Below are positions 46,535 to 58,226 of a stretch of DNA of 64,000 nt, piece by piece (the first letter of the stretch is position 1; each line of letters opens with the position of its first letter). This stretch comes from Heterotrichella gracilis (taxonomy: Eukaryota > Sar > Xanthophyceae > Tribonematales > Xanthonemataceae). The stretch spans positions 1 to 64,000 of the forward strand of contig JAULBX010003332.1 in NCBI GenBank assembly GCA_032358255.1, given 5' to 3'. The translations under genes and the position numbers were made by a program. Under the pieces are notes generated by a model. The model searched no databases. It had not been told where the DNA came from and saw only the letters and a list, made by a program, of their open reading frames with translations.

Positions 46535-47202
46535 CACGGCTGTTCCCTGTGTGCATGCTGGCCTATGTGTCCTGCACGCTGTTTCGCCTGCACGTGCATG
46601 CTGCTCTGTGTGTGCCTGCACCTAGGGCCTCCACCGCTTCTGCCTACCTTCCCGCATCACCCACCTCCACCACCCCCCTGCTCTTAGCTTCTCCCCGCGA
46701 CAGCGTTTCTTGGGATGCGGAGGAGCTGCGGTGCAGTGAGGAGGCCCTGATGGCCGCAGCCGCCGAGTGGAGGGAGGAAGTGCAGGGGGAGCATATCAAG
46801 ATGGTGGCGAGGTGGGGAGGGAACCTGACCTGGTCTGCTTACATCACCTGGGGTCACCGGGTTGAGAATAATTACCACCTTTTTCCTTTATTTGTGCTGC
46901 ACCATTAATCATGTTGAGTACATATATTGCCAGGCCAGGATGTCTACACCTAAAATAATGGTATATTTATGTGTGATGTTTGTGACAGAAAAGTGGAAAA
47001 TGGAAAGGGCTCCTTGGTCACGTGCGCATGTCAGTTGAAAAAGGCACCTTGCCTGGCAGGGGAAGGGTATTCATCCTTCCCCAGTCTGGGAGACCTGCGC
47101 TTTGCAACCCCCCTTTGCAATGGCTCACTGGCTTGACTTCCACACCATGTCCATTCCATGCCGTGCCATCAACCATTACACATGTTTCCCCCCTTGGTCC
47201 CA

Positions 47203-47460
47203 CGCAGGTGGCGGGGGTAATGGACAATGGCAATTTCATTGACAATTACGATTACAATAACAATCACAGTGACACAAAAATGGCAACGGTCCCTGGTCTC
47301 ATGCAGGTGGCTCCTTCAGGGGGGGGTGATGGACAGTAACAAATGAACTATAATTACAATTACATTCACAATTACATTCACAATTACATTCACAATTACA
47401 ATCAAATGGCAACGGTCCCTGGTCCCATGCAGGTGGCTCCTTCAGGAGGGGGTGATTGAC
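47203..47460 (+). repeat. Triple array of exon 6 acceptor and start, MYND copy 2
   Basis: The module TGGTCCCA-GCAGGTGGC followed by a G-rich start and a GTGATGGAC-like end occurs at 47199-47230, 47292-47337 and 47419-47462. Only the last runs into an intact exon 6. The modules are separated by (ACAATTACATTC)-like simple repeats. Copy 1 holds two such modules (37202-37235 and 37303-37335). Confidence 0.92.
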
Positions 47461-48900
47461 CGCTGCGCGCACCGACTGGTGGAAGACGCGGTCATCGGCA
47501 CTAGCCAGCTCACCCTCTACATCAAGCTGGTCACAAACCTCATCATATTATTGCCAGGGGAGGCCCGTGTGTTTCTAGCAAGCCACCCACGCCTAGTCCC
47601 TAGCCTCTTGCAAATGGACAACCCCCCCTGCAACCACTTGAAAGCCTCCCTCAATCTGGCCATGCACGCGGTGGATGGGGAGGCTGCGGGCGGCTGGCAA
47701 ATGTTGTATGATCTGGAGATGATTAAGAGCGCAATACATGTGAGGCGTGAAAGCGGTGGTATAGGGTGTTGCGTCTTAGGTGATCGTAGTGTTGGGATGC
47801 GTTCTTGGCATGCATTGTATGAATGCTGCCAGGTTGTAAGAGAGCGCCTTATTGGATGCCTTCTAGGGGTGAAAGCACACTATTTCTACAAGTAGCCGTA
47901 TTCTTATAATCACTCCTGACCCCCTGTGCAGCTGCGGAGGTTCCTAGCTAACACCCCGCAAACAGCCACCCACGCATACACCACCCAGGAGGGGAGGCTC
48001 ACTTTGAGGCACCAGGCGGAGCTGGTGGCAGCAATCGCAGCAAGCTGTGACCGCATCGAGCACAGGCATGCACCTTACACCCTACACCCTACACCCTACG
48101 CCTTACCGTATCATACTTGTCAGTCCGTTGTATGCAGTCTGACCCTGCACCTTACCCTGTACCATATGACCTTTTTCCTTGACCATAGATTCTTATTTTT
48201 ATCAGACAGTTTGCTAGGTGCATTCTCACCCTACACCTTTCCCTGTACATACAGCTTCCTTCCCTCCCGGACCCCTACGCAGCGTAATTTCTAGGCGTGT
48301 GCCCACTTTTTTGAATCCTTGCCCACATGCTGCTGTACCCTATGCAGGGTCTCACAAGTGGGCGGGGCCCTGCCTGACGAGGATCCCACCAAGTGCGCAC
48401 GTGATGAGGAGGTGGTAACCTTCCGCACAGTATCCGTCAGCTGGCTTCTTATATTTGCCCATTGGCTTTACCAGTAGCTGGTGGGGCTGCTCAGCTGGGG
48501 CCAGCAGTCCCCTGTGTTCAACACTATGGGCGTGTCTGATGGCGGTACCGGAGCCGTGCTGGCTGCACTTATCCAGATGTGGGAGGCGGAGCAGGTGGAC
48601 AGGGTGTGGATGGAGGTGAGTGTTGCTGGTGGGAGGGGGGTTGCGTAAGGTTGCAATAGATGGTCAGGATGGGGGGCAATATGAGGGCCTTAATGTGGCT
48701 TTGTACCAGACCCTAGTCTACGACCCTGTGGGGTGGGTGCGGGCAGACTTGTGAAGGTTGGTGTTTTGCAAATGTAATTAGCGATTACCAAGGCTTAGAG
48801 GTTCATGTGGTCAGTCATGTACAAGATCAACATCATGGCATGCAATCAGTGGAAATCACTCATCCTGCTGGACTCTGAAAGGACCACACATGCATCCAAC

Positions 48901-48970
48901 CAGGGGTGTTAATATGTAAACCAGGAACCTATATAAGCCAGGAACCTGGCTTACATACTAACACCCCTGA
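48901..48970. repeat. 70-bp foldback element in intron 8 of MYND copy 2
   Basis: CAGGGGTGTTAATATGTAAACC on the left (given in parts: CAGGGGTGTTA, ATGTAAACC) pairs with GGCTTACATACTAACACCCC on the right; the centre AGGAACCT is repeated on both sides. The hairpin is imperfect with a short loop. Confidence 0.85.
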
Positions 48971-50084
48971 TCCAACTCTTGACCATGAGTAGGCCAGAAC
49001 TATACATTGACCAAATCCACTTTACTACCAATTGTGTTGGCGTTATTTGTCTTTGCTTTATTATTCTTTGTTCACTGGTATTCAGTGGACAGCTTTTCCA
49101 CATTGAAGGTAGAAGCCAAGTAACCCCAGTGCTTCATCCCGATGAGGCCTGACAGACCCCCCTGTTCTCATCAACCTCCCCCCCCTGCTGCAGAAAAGGG
49201 TGTTCCCAACCCTTGCCAATGAGTGGGAGGCCATGCGCCTAGGCCCCGGTGGCCCTGATCCTACCCGCCTGGAGCCAGGCCCTGAGCCTCAGTATGGTCC
49301 GCACACATGGCAGCTGATCAACGAAGTGGCCGCCACCGTCCAGTCTTCCTTCCACTGCCACGTGGCAGGCCATGACTGCGCCACCAGCTGCCTGTTTAAG
49401 CACTCACCCAGGCCCTGCCTCAAGGTGGGTGGCCAAAATATGCGCACTCTTTGAAAATCAAAACACTCGAGGCAGTCACCCAGGCCATGCTGAAGGCCGG
49501 GGTGAACCCATGAACCTTTGACCCTATAACTCACACTCCCCTGCAGCCCTTGCACGCCTTGTAAGTGAACTTACTCGTAAACAGGTAGGTGCGGTTCAGC
49601 AATACAGCCACGCTTGCACAGCATGCACCCACCCCCCTCCAGGGAAGAGCCCCTTAGCTAGATGGTTCAATATCTAATTGGGTGAATTGTCAAAATCTTT
49701 TGCGGCTAGGACAAAGCGGGCTGGGCAAGGCAAATAGGGCACACTGGCAATGTATCACTGGCAACCATGTACCCAAGTGTTCCATCCCCGGCAGTGACGT
49801 GAACCTAACCGAGGGCATCTTATAATCCTTTACTGGTGTGACTGAGCCCATGCCACCTTCCCTTCCCCACAGACCCAGGCCCTCCCCTCCGCGCATGCTG
49901 TACCGCAACGGTATGTACCCCGCACTCGCCAGGCTGCTAGATGTGCCACACCCCCAGGGCCAGGTGGCACTGTGCCTGGCGCGCATGATGCAGGTGGCGT
50001 GTGAGTGCCAGCTGGCAGCCAGGCTGTACCACGATACAGAGGTGGTGGCGCAGGTGTACAGGTGTGGCTGTTATATATGATATT

Positions 50085-50146
50085 TATGCCCGCCCCCTCC
50101 CCTTTGTGTGCATGCTGTACCGCAGCGGCATGTACCTTGCACTGAA
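50085..50146 (+). repeat. Copy of the exon 10 start downstream of exon 10, MYND copy 2
   Basis: CCCCTCCCCTTTGTGTGCAT, then GCTGTACCGCAGCGGCATG, repeats the start of exon 10 (49880-49930) about 210 bases behind it, within the next intron. Confidence 0.88.
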
Positions 50147-52607
50147 TGTGCGAGGCATACCCATACATACTTATATGTCTCCATACCTGTGGAATGCACA
50201 TTCTGAGGTATCCATACCATACAGCGGTTCCATGTTCACCTCTCACTTACAAACAGGCATATCCTGTTGAACCCTCTTTGGTGGACTTTGGAGACAGCAG
50301 TGCTGTGGGGGGCAATGGAGGGGCTGTGCCGGAGCGTGGTTGTGACAGGTGCGCAGTGTATGATGGGAGGGCAGGTGGTGGTGGTGGGAGGTGATGTGAA
50401 GGAAGGGTACATACCCGGGCAGGGGGCAGCAATACTGCTGCAATGTCTGTTGGGGACAGGGAATCACTGTCTGCCATACCATATTGCAGCAAATATCATT
50501 GCCTCCCCTTCCTTCTACCCATACCCCACCAGCCATCATGCGCACACATTCAATTGCCTTCCCCCTGCACCCAAAGCTAGGGTTTCCATTCCAATGCAGG
50601 CAAGCACCGCACCTCTCGGGCCTCCAGGTGGCGCCTGCGCACACTGATGGATGACAGCCTGGGACCAGGGGACGTCCGGTTGGACAGGGCACAGGGGGTG
50701 ATGCGGGTGGGGGGGGACCTGGAGCCAATGGTGCGGGTGATTGGGTGGGATTGGGTGGCGTGGGGTGGGGTGGGGCTCAATCCCGACCTATTGCTGATCC
50801 ATTGCCTGGGTGATGAACACGATGTACGGTAGTCTTCCTTGAGGCGCATTGTGGTGCATTGCGGCTGAATGGACATGATCACCTACATTGGTCTGGACTT
50901 GATTAAGCTAGGATCTGTCGTCCCTCCCTGAATGCTTGTGGGTGGCTGCTGCTCTGAGTTCGCTGTCCGCAATTTGGTCATTCCAGCTATATAAATCAAA
51001 CCCTAACCGCAGTCCCTGAATCCCTTGATAAGTGGTCCTTTTGGTGTCACTTAGTGGTGTCACTGCGCTTTTGGTGCAGACATGTCGGATTCGCGCATAG
51101 TGTCAGTCAGGGACCACATGTGTCTTCAACCATGAATCTTCTCAAGCAGTCAGATACCAGCCGCGAGTTGTACCCTAACCCAGGCCCCTAAAGCAGTCCC
51201 TCTGCCACAGGCCCACGTCATGCACTCCTTGCTGCCGCGCCTGGCTCACAAGGCCGAGGGGGTGGTGTGCATGAGCGAGACAGGGGAGGCCACACCGGCG
51301 ACGCCCGCGCAGCTGAAGTCCAAGGGCATGTCAAAAGTACAGGCAGGCACCATCATCACGCTGCCAGTTGCCAAAGACCCTCGTCATAATGACTTGTCGG
51401 ATTCGGACCATCAATTTGTGTGCGTGGGCTACGACTCTGCCCCTCCTGAATTGCTCCCCCTGGTGCTCAAGCTGGAGGAGATGGCTGCCAGGGGGGTGAT
51501 GGGCAACAAGGGGAAGGTGGGTGCACCAACCGAAACCCTTAGCTAGGGTGAGGCAGTTGCGGGTGTGTGCATGAAGGCACATGCTGTGGCACATGCTGTC
51601 ACTATGGCTGACAAAGGAGGGGTTGGGCACGCCAGCCCAAACCCTTAGCTAGGACCGACAGTGCCTGCGGTGCACCCATGCACTCTCACTGGATGGCAGC
51701 AGCAGTGGTCGCATGAATACAGCTTGTGGATAAGGGAGATCATGATCATAAGGGATAAGGGGGAGATCATGGTCCTCCCTGAAAAGCAGTGCAGCGGTGG
51801 TTTAGGGTTTAGGATTTTGGTTTGAGGCGTGCCATCACCTGTATGAGGTGAGGTGGCAATGACGTGGGGTGTACTCTGTTTGCTCTATCAAGCCTATACC
51901 CCAGACCCTACCCCTCACCCCCTCTCTTTTGCAGTTGAAGCAGGAGTGGCTCCCCATGGTCCCGGACGACGTGCACTTTCTCCTCTTCCACCCCCTCGAT
52001 GACGACGACCCACTCACCAACCCAGGGGTGCTGCTACACAAGTACCACGACAGGAACGACCCCGACCAGCCGCTCCAGTATAGTTTTGTCAACGACAAGC
52101 TCAAAGCCATGCGCTCGCCCGAGTTCTTCAAGCGCATGCATGCATGCAGCTGTGTGCCCTCGCTGGTGTGTGTGACCGAAGGCAAGGGCGTGGTGTATGC
52201 ATTCAGCGATCCCATCGGTGGGCATGGCCCCTCACCATATGTCAGCCATGCGCTTGCTGGGGGGAGCGGCCAGCAAGGTGAGGGTTGGTCAAGGTGTTGC
52301 ATGTGGTGCCCCTGGTGGTATGTATGCACAATTCGAAGGAAGTTGTGAGAGCACATTGTGACTGGTGCCCACCATCCTTTCCATGCTACATGGCTTTGCA
52401 AAAGTGGCCTTGACGCAACAGTGGCCTGCAAGTTGATGCTGGCGCTTGAGGTGAGTGCATCATTGTTTTGAGGACCAGCCATACCTTTTGCGTTGTCAAG
52501 ACTGTGCATGTCACATGCTGCATGTGACATGTTCAATGATACCTTACTTAAACCGACCATTTGGCCATTCAGCATACACAGAAGATATTGGTGCTGTCAT
52601 CGCCAAT

Positions 52608-52659
52608 ACTTTGAGGCATGTCAGTGTAAGTTTACTTTGAGGCATGTCAGTGTAAGTTT
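52608..52659 (+). repeat. Exact 26-bp tandem duplication
   Basis: The 26-base unit beginning ACTTTGAGGCATGTCAGTGT occurs twice in direct succession with no difference, just before the acceptor of the MYND exon of copy 2. The identity implies a recent event. Confidence 0.97.
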
Positions 52660-53010
52660 AGTAAATCACAAAGGTGGCTTTTTTTGCCAGCAGGGGAGCA
52701 TGGGGATGCAGGACATGCAGGACAACCCACCCAAGAGGGGGCCGCCTCTGGCGATGCAGATCTAGGTACCATCAAGTCTGCTGCCAGGGACTGCCGCATG
52801 TGTGGCATGAGGCCCAAGGAGATGCCAGAGGGGTGCAAGCTGATGAGCTGCAGTGGGTGCGGAGGGGTGCGCTACTGCGGCAAACCGTGCCAGCAAGCGC
52901 ACTGGAAGGCGCACAAAGCGGAGTGTGCAGCTCTGCGTAAGAGGGCAAAGCTCAGTGCAGGGTCTAGTGGGGCTGCTGCACCACAGGCGGGGGGAGAGGC
53001 AGCTGACTAG

Positions 53011-53733
53011 CACTGCTATGGATCCCTTAGATTCTTCTTTCTGAAGAATTATCTGACGCCACACTGGCCCCCGCGGGCTTGTTCATAGTGCCGTGTTGGT
53101 ACTGTAGAGACCAGTTCAGAGGGCAGTGACCGATAAGTCCAAGTTGATGCGCGACATATAGCCTATTGGACTTTTATTTGAATTTCTCCCACAGTGATTG
53201 CCTTGCAACTTAGTACCGTCGTGGATAACATTGTGGCAGTTTATTGCCAACTGATTTCAATTCCTTCATTTTCAATTTCACACTGCTGTTACACAGTACC
53301 TAATGTACCTAATGTACAAAAGCCTAAAGGCAATGACATCCATTTCCAAATTTGACCTCGAAATGTAAAAGGTATGTTGTACACAATCACGCAGTGTATT
53401 GAAGGAGATGGTGTAGAAAATAACTCATATTACACTGCATGTGGTAGGCAATAAATTTGACGGAGACATGATTTTTGCTCACTGTGGGTTTCTCGATATT
53501 GCAACAAATTGACGTGTGGGTTTCTTCCTGTAAACTTCCCATGTGACAAAAGTAAAAAAGCTGGTTGAACCAACCTGAGGTCCCTCTCATCTGTTAAAGT
53601 ACACTTTGTTGTTGACCTTGAGTTGATCGCCATATCTTGGACGTTACAATACCACCCGGATAATGGCGCATTGTGCAGCTTTAATCTACAAGAGCCCCCA
53701 TTGTTCTTCAAGGTGCCCATGCGCTTGGCCACA
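53011..53733. other. Convergent spacer between MYND copy 2 and the GT61 gene
   Basis: AT-rich, with CCTAATGTA repeated at 53299 and 53308. No coding exon beyond the proposed ends was supported. Confidence 0.5.
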
Positions 53734-56700
53734 TCATGGTAAGCCCGCCCCAAGCATGTGCATCGCCTGCCACAGCACCAACAAGCGACAGTCAACGATT
53801 TCCAATGGTCCATTGCAATTGGAAGGGGCGGATGGAAACATAGCGCTAATCTCAGAGTTATCAAGATGACCCCCACATTTGAAGCACGTCACTACGATTA
53901 ATCACCTATAATGATAAGCGTCTGGGAATGGTATCATCACTCCATAAATTCATCAGCTAAAGGTGCTGCTGTATCCTTACCTGGAACACTGCCCAGGACA
54001 GCTCTTTGGGGTCCAGCTCCACGTTGGCCTGGTACCACAGCCATCGCTGGCACTGGCCATCCAGGTGGGGGGAGGAAGGGGGGCAGGTGTGGTTGGTGAG
54101 GATGTGCGCCCTATGGGGGGGGCAAGAGACGGGATTGACCTCAAAATGCGTGCCATGCTCTTTGAACTGGAGCTGGGGTGTGCTGCCGCATGGCAGCGGG
54201 GGGGATGGCAGTGGCTGTGGGTGGGGTTAAGAGGATGGGTGGCAACAGTGCGCTGTCTCATCACAATTGGAGTTAATGACTTATGGGTGATGCCACATGG
54301 TTTCTAGCAGATAACATACACCACAGCCACCCTTGCACCGCACACCCACCGCTCAGCATCCGTCAATTTTGCCCCCTCAATCTCCCACACCACCTTGCCT
54401 GGCAGCACAAGGGCCTGGTGCGCCAGGCTGACGTAGCGGATGCGCATGTGCGCCAAATCCGACACATGGCGGATGCTCCACGATGCCCTCTCAGGCCACG
54501 CGGTGCCGATGATGTCGATGTAGACGGCGCCCAGGGGGAGAAATATGGTGTTGGCTGCAAAGGGGGGGAAGGGGTGGCAATGGTGTGTGCTTTTATGGGG
54601 TTGCATCATCATCCTGTTCTTTTGGGCGCTGAGGGAGCGGTTAGGGTGAGGATATGTGATTGTTGGCTGCAAAGAAGGGGAGATATACTGCCCTATTTCC
54701 ACAGAGAATGGGAAGGAGGAGCTTGAGTGCTGCAGGCCATGGAACGACAAACCCTTACCTAGGGCTGAGCCATGCATCTGCAGCAGCACGCTTGCCCCTG
54801 CGTATGCCTGCGCCTGCTGCCTCCATGCCATGTCATTGTCCATAGACAGCACCTCCGCAGTCATGAAGGGGTAGCGATTCCGAAGGGGCTCAAGGAGCTG
54901 TGGGGAAGAAGTGCAATGTTTGAGGTGGTACGGTGGGAAATGGTATGGAGTGTGTGGGGTTGAATGCTCTGTCGTAGACTTTGCAAGGTCAAGTGTGGAC
55001 CCTTTTTTAATGGGGTTTGTGTGCAATTATCTTAATTGGCTAGGCTTGCAATGGAGTCTTATTGTCACATGAGTATTGTGCCGATTGGCAGTGGGCCCCA
55101 AAGGTGTTTGGGCATATACCCCACAACAGGATTTGCATCAGGTGACATGACTTGGCAAAGCAGACAGGCAACAAAAATTGCTCCCCACCTTTTCAGGTTG
55201 CAGTATGCTGCGCCCCCTGGCTTCAGGCCGGTTGACCATCAGCAGCTTTGGTTTAACCACCGCAGCCTCTGCAAGGGGGTCTAAACCCACGCATGCAAAC
55301 AGCCTGTCCCGCCAGGCCTTGATGATGCGTGGATCTGGGAAGGGCCCTGCGTTCTGCCTGCAAGCCGCATAGTCTGTCAGTGCTGCTTTCCAGATATTGG
55401 TAATGCCCAGCTGCCCAGCCTATAAGTGCTTTGACATCACATGCAACTGCCAGGACCCAGCAGGACCTTAGATTGCGCAAGATCACCACATGGGAGTGAC
55501 ATTCCTAGGATTTGCAAGCTGTCTAATAATCTGTGTTGCTGGGATGTAAGCAATTCAGGTAATTAAGGGTTAGTCTAATTCTCACCATATTCTGCAAAAG
55601 AAGTATGATCGGCAGCGCTGGCCCAGGCCCGCACCAGCTAGACGCATCAGCACCGGCCTGTCCTACACACGCATAACCACAGATCTGGATCACCACAAAC
55701 GTAGCATGGCGCACAGGAGGGTTTGGCGACACCTTGGCATGCTGTTTTGTAGCCTCTCGCACCGCATGCTGCCCTGTCAGCGTGATCCCTACGGTATGAG
55801 CAGTGCATTGCCAAGTTGCATGACCAGGGTGCGGCTCAGGATATTAGCATGCTACCATTTTGGATGCACCAGCCTCAACTGCTCTTGGTTCTGGACCAAT
55901 CTCTACACCATTCCATTGCCGCCCATGATTTCATTAAGAATCGTATATAAAAAAATGCCCTGACCAACCCTAATCCTTCAACAGCACTTGCCTGCAGCGC
56001 TGGGTCTGTCAGTGTCTGGTAGGGGGGCGGTGCGAGGCATGCCAGCGCGTCATTGATTGCAGGGGGCCATGCAAGCTGTGACGGGTTGTTCATGAAGAAA
56101 ATGCGCAGGGAGGAATCATCCTGCGAGCCATGCCAGACAGCCAAGCCTTGAAACGTGCATACAAGATTCAAAAAATTCACAAATATTCCATGGTTCCAAT
56201 CCCGACATAGCAAAAGATTATCCGCCAATTCATACCAATGATGCAATTCCCCCAGGTTTCAGCCATTGCTTGCTGCCACATCGCAACAACTCAATCCTGC
56301 AGCTCCCAAGAGCCCTAAGTTAGGGTCTCACCTTTGCGTTGTGGTCGCAGCTGCCCATCAGCGAGCACAGCAGGATGTGCATGTTGGCCAGGTGCTCACC
56401 CAACACATGCCCATAGTTGGGTGCATGTGACATGGACCACAGGATGGCCTTCTCTTCCACCCTCAGCTCCACGTGGGATGGGTCAAAGGGGAGCGCGTGG
56501 GGGGTGACGGGCTCAAGGGGGAGGTGGATGTCGGTGAAAGGGGGGGTGTTGTCGTAGTGCATCTTGGGGCGTGGCAGCGGCTGGCTTGTGTCTGTAGAAT
56601 AGCACCGAGTGCAGGGTTTTTAAATGCACTCACAAAGCAGTGATAGCATGCCCATTCAGCAAAGTTTGTTCTTGCCAAAGTGTAGCTCAGCTTGCTATCA

Positions 56701-56884
56701 GTTCCAAAACAAACATCGCAATCGACTGTTGAATTCTCCCAACCCCTCGGCCTGCCAATTCATGCTGGTTTTGGTGGTGCAAGGAATCAAAATGCTCACC
56801 GTTTGTGACATAGTACACTTTGCCATTCCACAGCACCACGTCTGTGAAGGCGCATGACAGGTAGGGCTTGCCATCGCCCACACA
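53734..56884 (-). CDS. GT61-type glycosyltransferase (DUF563), 5' end unresolved
   Basis: Exons in transcript order: 56884-56800, 56591-56332, 56120-55992, one starting near 55365 and ending 55189, 54897-54759, 54554-54350, 54110-53981, and a possible last exon 53766-53734. Junctions agree in phase except around 55990-55370, where an exon seems to be missing. The GT61 pattern is clear: SMSHAPNYGHVLGEHLAN, later KPKLLMVNRPEARGRSIL, EVLSMDNDMAWRQQAQAYAG, and LLQMHGSALANTIFLPLGAV, where the family reads HGA/S-L-N-FLP. Family members add xylose or arabinose in the Golgi; the substrate is unknown. The first exon found starts without ATG (CVGDGKPYLSCAFTDVV), so an N-terminal anchor exon must lie upstream. 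The intron behind 55992 begins GCAAGT, a canonical GC donor. Confidence 0.8.
54654..54686 (-). repeat. Intronic copy of the acceptor and start of GT61 exon at 54554
   Basis: TGTTGGCTGCAAAGAAGGGG (54661-54680) mirrors GTGTTGGCTGCAAAGGGGG at 54549-54567, which is the acceptor and first bases of the real exon. A degenerate GGTTAGGGTGAGG stands beside it. Confidence 0.75.
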
Positions 56885-58226
56885 CTGCATGCACAGACAC
56901 ACGAGCTGTCATTAGTCATACGCAGTCCAGCAGCGCCCTCAAGATACGTAAACTGCCGTTACGCAACACATTGCCCTCGCAGATGTTTGCGCCATCCAAT
57001 ACTATCAACCTGCACACCAACTGCCAGCATGAACAACCATGGTCATGACCACTGTAGAAACCCTAGTGAAGGGTTTTTGGTGTGCAGGACCAACATGCAC
57101 CGTATACTATAGTCGTGGGATTGGGTCGTACACCTGTGGATGGCTGCATGTGCCAAGGATCAAGCTGAATTGTGTTGGCACGCACTCTGTGTGTAGACAG
57201 TGCCAGGTCAGCCTGTCTGCTCCGCACATCCCCTTGTGGGGAGGGCTGCGAATCCGTGGCGCTGTGCACGGCTGTGGCGGGTTTGTGGTGGGCTGGATGG
57301 ATGTATGTGCGCGTGTGGTTGGCATGGGCTCCAGCAGCCAGCATGGGGTGTGGGGACCAGGGACCAAGCAAGAGCTGCAAGATTTCACGGGTGAATTAGG
57401 GGTCTGTCTGCTGTTCGAGGGTTGATAGGGTCCCTGTGTGTTGGCATCGAAGTGGACATTTGGCAATGGAAAATGGCAGAAGTTATAATATTTATACTGC
57501 TGAAAATCCTGGTGAATACCCCGTCCATACCTGCAGAACGCACAACGCCAGTGCCTGCATGGCGAGGGCCAGCGTGTGACGGATTTGTTGCTGCTGACAC
57601 ACTGGCCATCTGTTTGCAGATGTCGCAGTGCACTAAGTCATTTCTCAGTACCTAGTAGAGGGCGCTGGTGGAGGGAACGGTGCAATTCGTGCTCCTTTCA
57701 TGCGAACACCAATCTTGAATATATATGCATGCATTGTCCCCATGGGTACCCACGAACGCGCCAGTTGCACAAGTGCTGGGCCCTCCAGTGCTGAGCCTAC
57801 AACCATAGAGGATATCTGCCACTGGTGTCCAAAGTAAAAGCATTATGAACCTGCGACCTGCAAAAGTTGACACCTTTCCCTCCCCGTTTTTCACTGATTC
57901 GGAATGTTCTATAAGGGGAGTAATCTGGCACGGGTCCCAAGTGGGCACAGGTTGGAGCTGCTTGCAAACAGTTATGCTCACCGTTTGCTGCACATGCACT
58001 CACTTTGCAGTGCAAACTGTCGCTTGTAGCCCTTGCATGCATAACTGCTGAACACGTTTCGCCTTGTGAGGCAATACTGGGACAGCTCCTGAGCAAATTA
58101 GCAGTAGGCACTCCACTGTAGCAGCGTCTCAGCACGAGGGACGGGGGAATAGCGTGTGGTAACACATCAGGGCTGTCACGGGATGGTTTAATGGCAAAGT
58201 TGAAGTAGTATTGCAGCGTCGTCGGG
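56885..58226. other. Region between GT61 and XPO1, with unresolved GT61 5' exons
   Basis: It must contain the promoter of exportin-1 on one side and the missing start exon of the minus-strand GT61 gene on the other. Several minus-strand frames are open but none shows a membrane anchor joined to a convincing donor, so no exon is claimed. No RNA gene or transposon was recognised. Confidence 0.45.

Larger units (their letters stand above)
44227..53010 (+). pseudogene. MYND zinc-finger protein, tandem copy 2 (probably decaying)
   Basis: Exons matching copy 1: 44227-44882, 45123-45254, 45520-45784 (end uncertain), 46115-46339, 46688-46811, 47433-47739, 47932-48065, 48348-48615, 49194-49424, 49873-50061, 50257-50348, 50600-50730, 51211-51516, 51935-52277, 52694-53010. 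Exon lengths and phases agree with copy 1 at most junctions, but three faults stand out: a one-base loss in a minisatellite in exon 1, an in-frame TAG at 48475-48477 in exon 8, and a two-base loss in exon 10 (GCGCATG against GCGCGCATG). The MYND finger is complete (CRMCGMRPKEM, MSCSGC, RYCGKPC, HWKAHKAEC) with a 28-residue tail. Recent decay or sequencing errors in repeats are both possible. Confidence 0.65.

Noticed and set aside
53430-53876. 148-codon minus-strand open frame as last GT61 exon
   Set aside because: The phase from the previous exon fits only a short ending at 53766-53734; the long frame has no family similarity.
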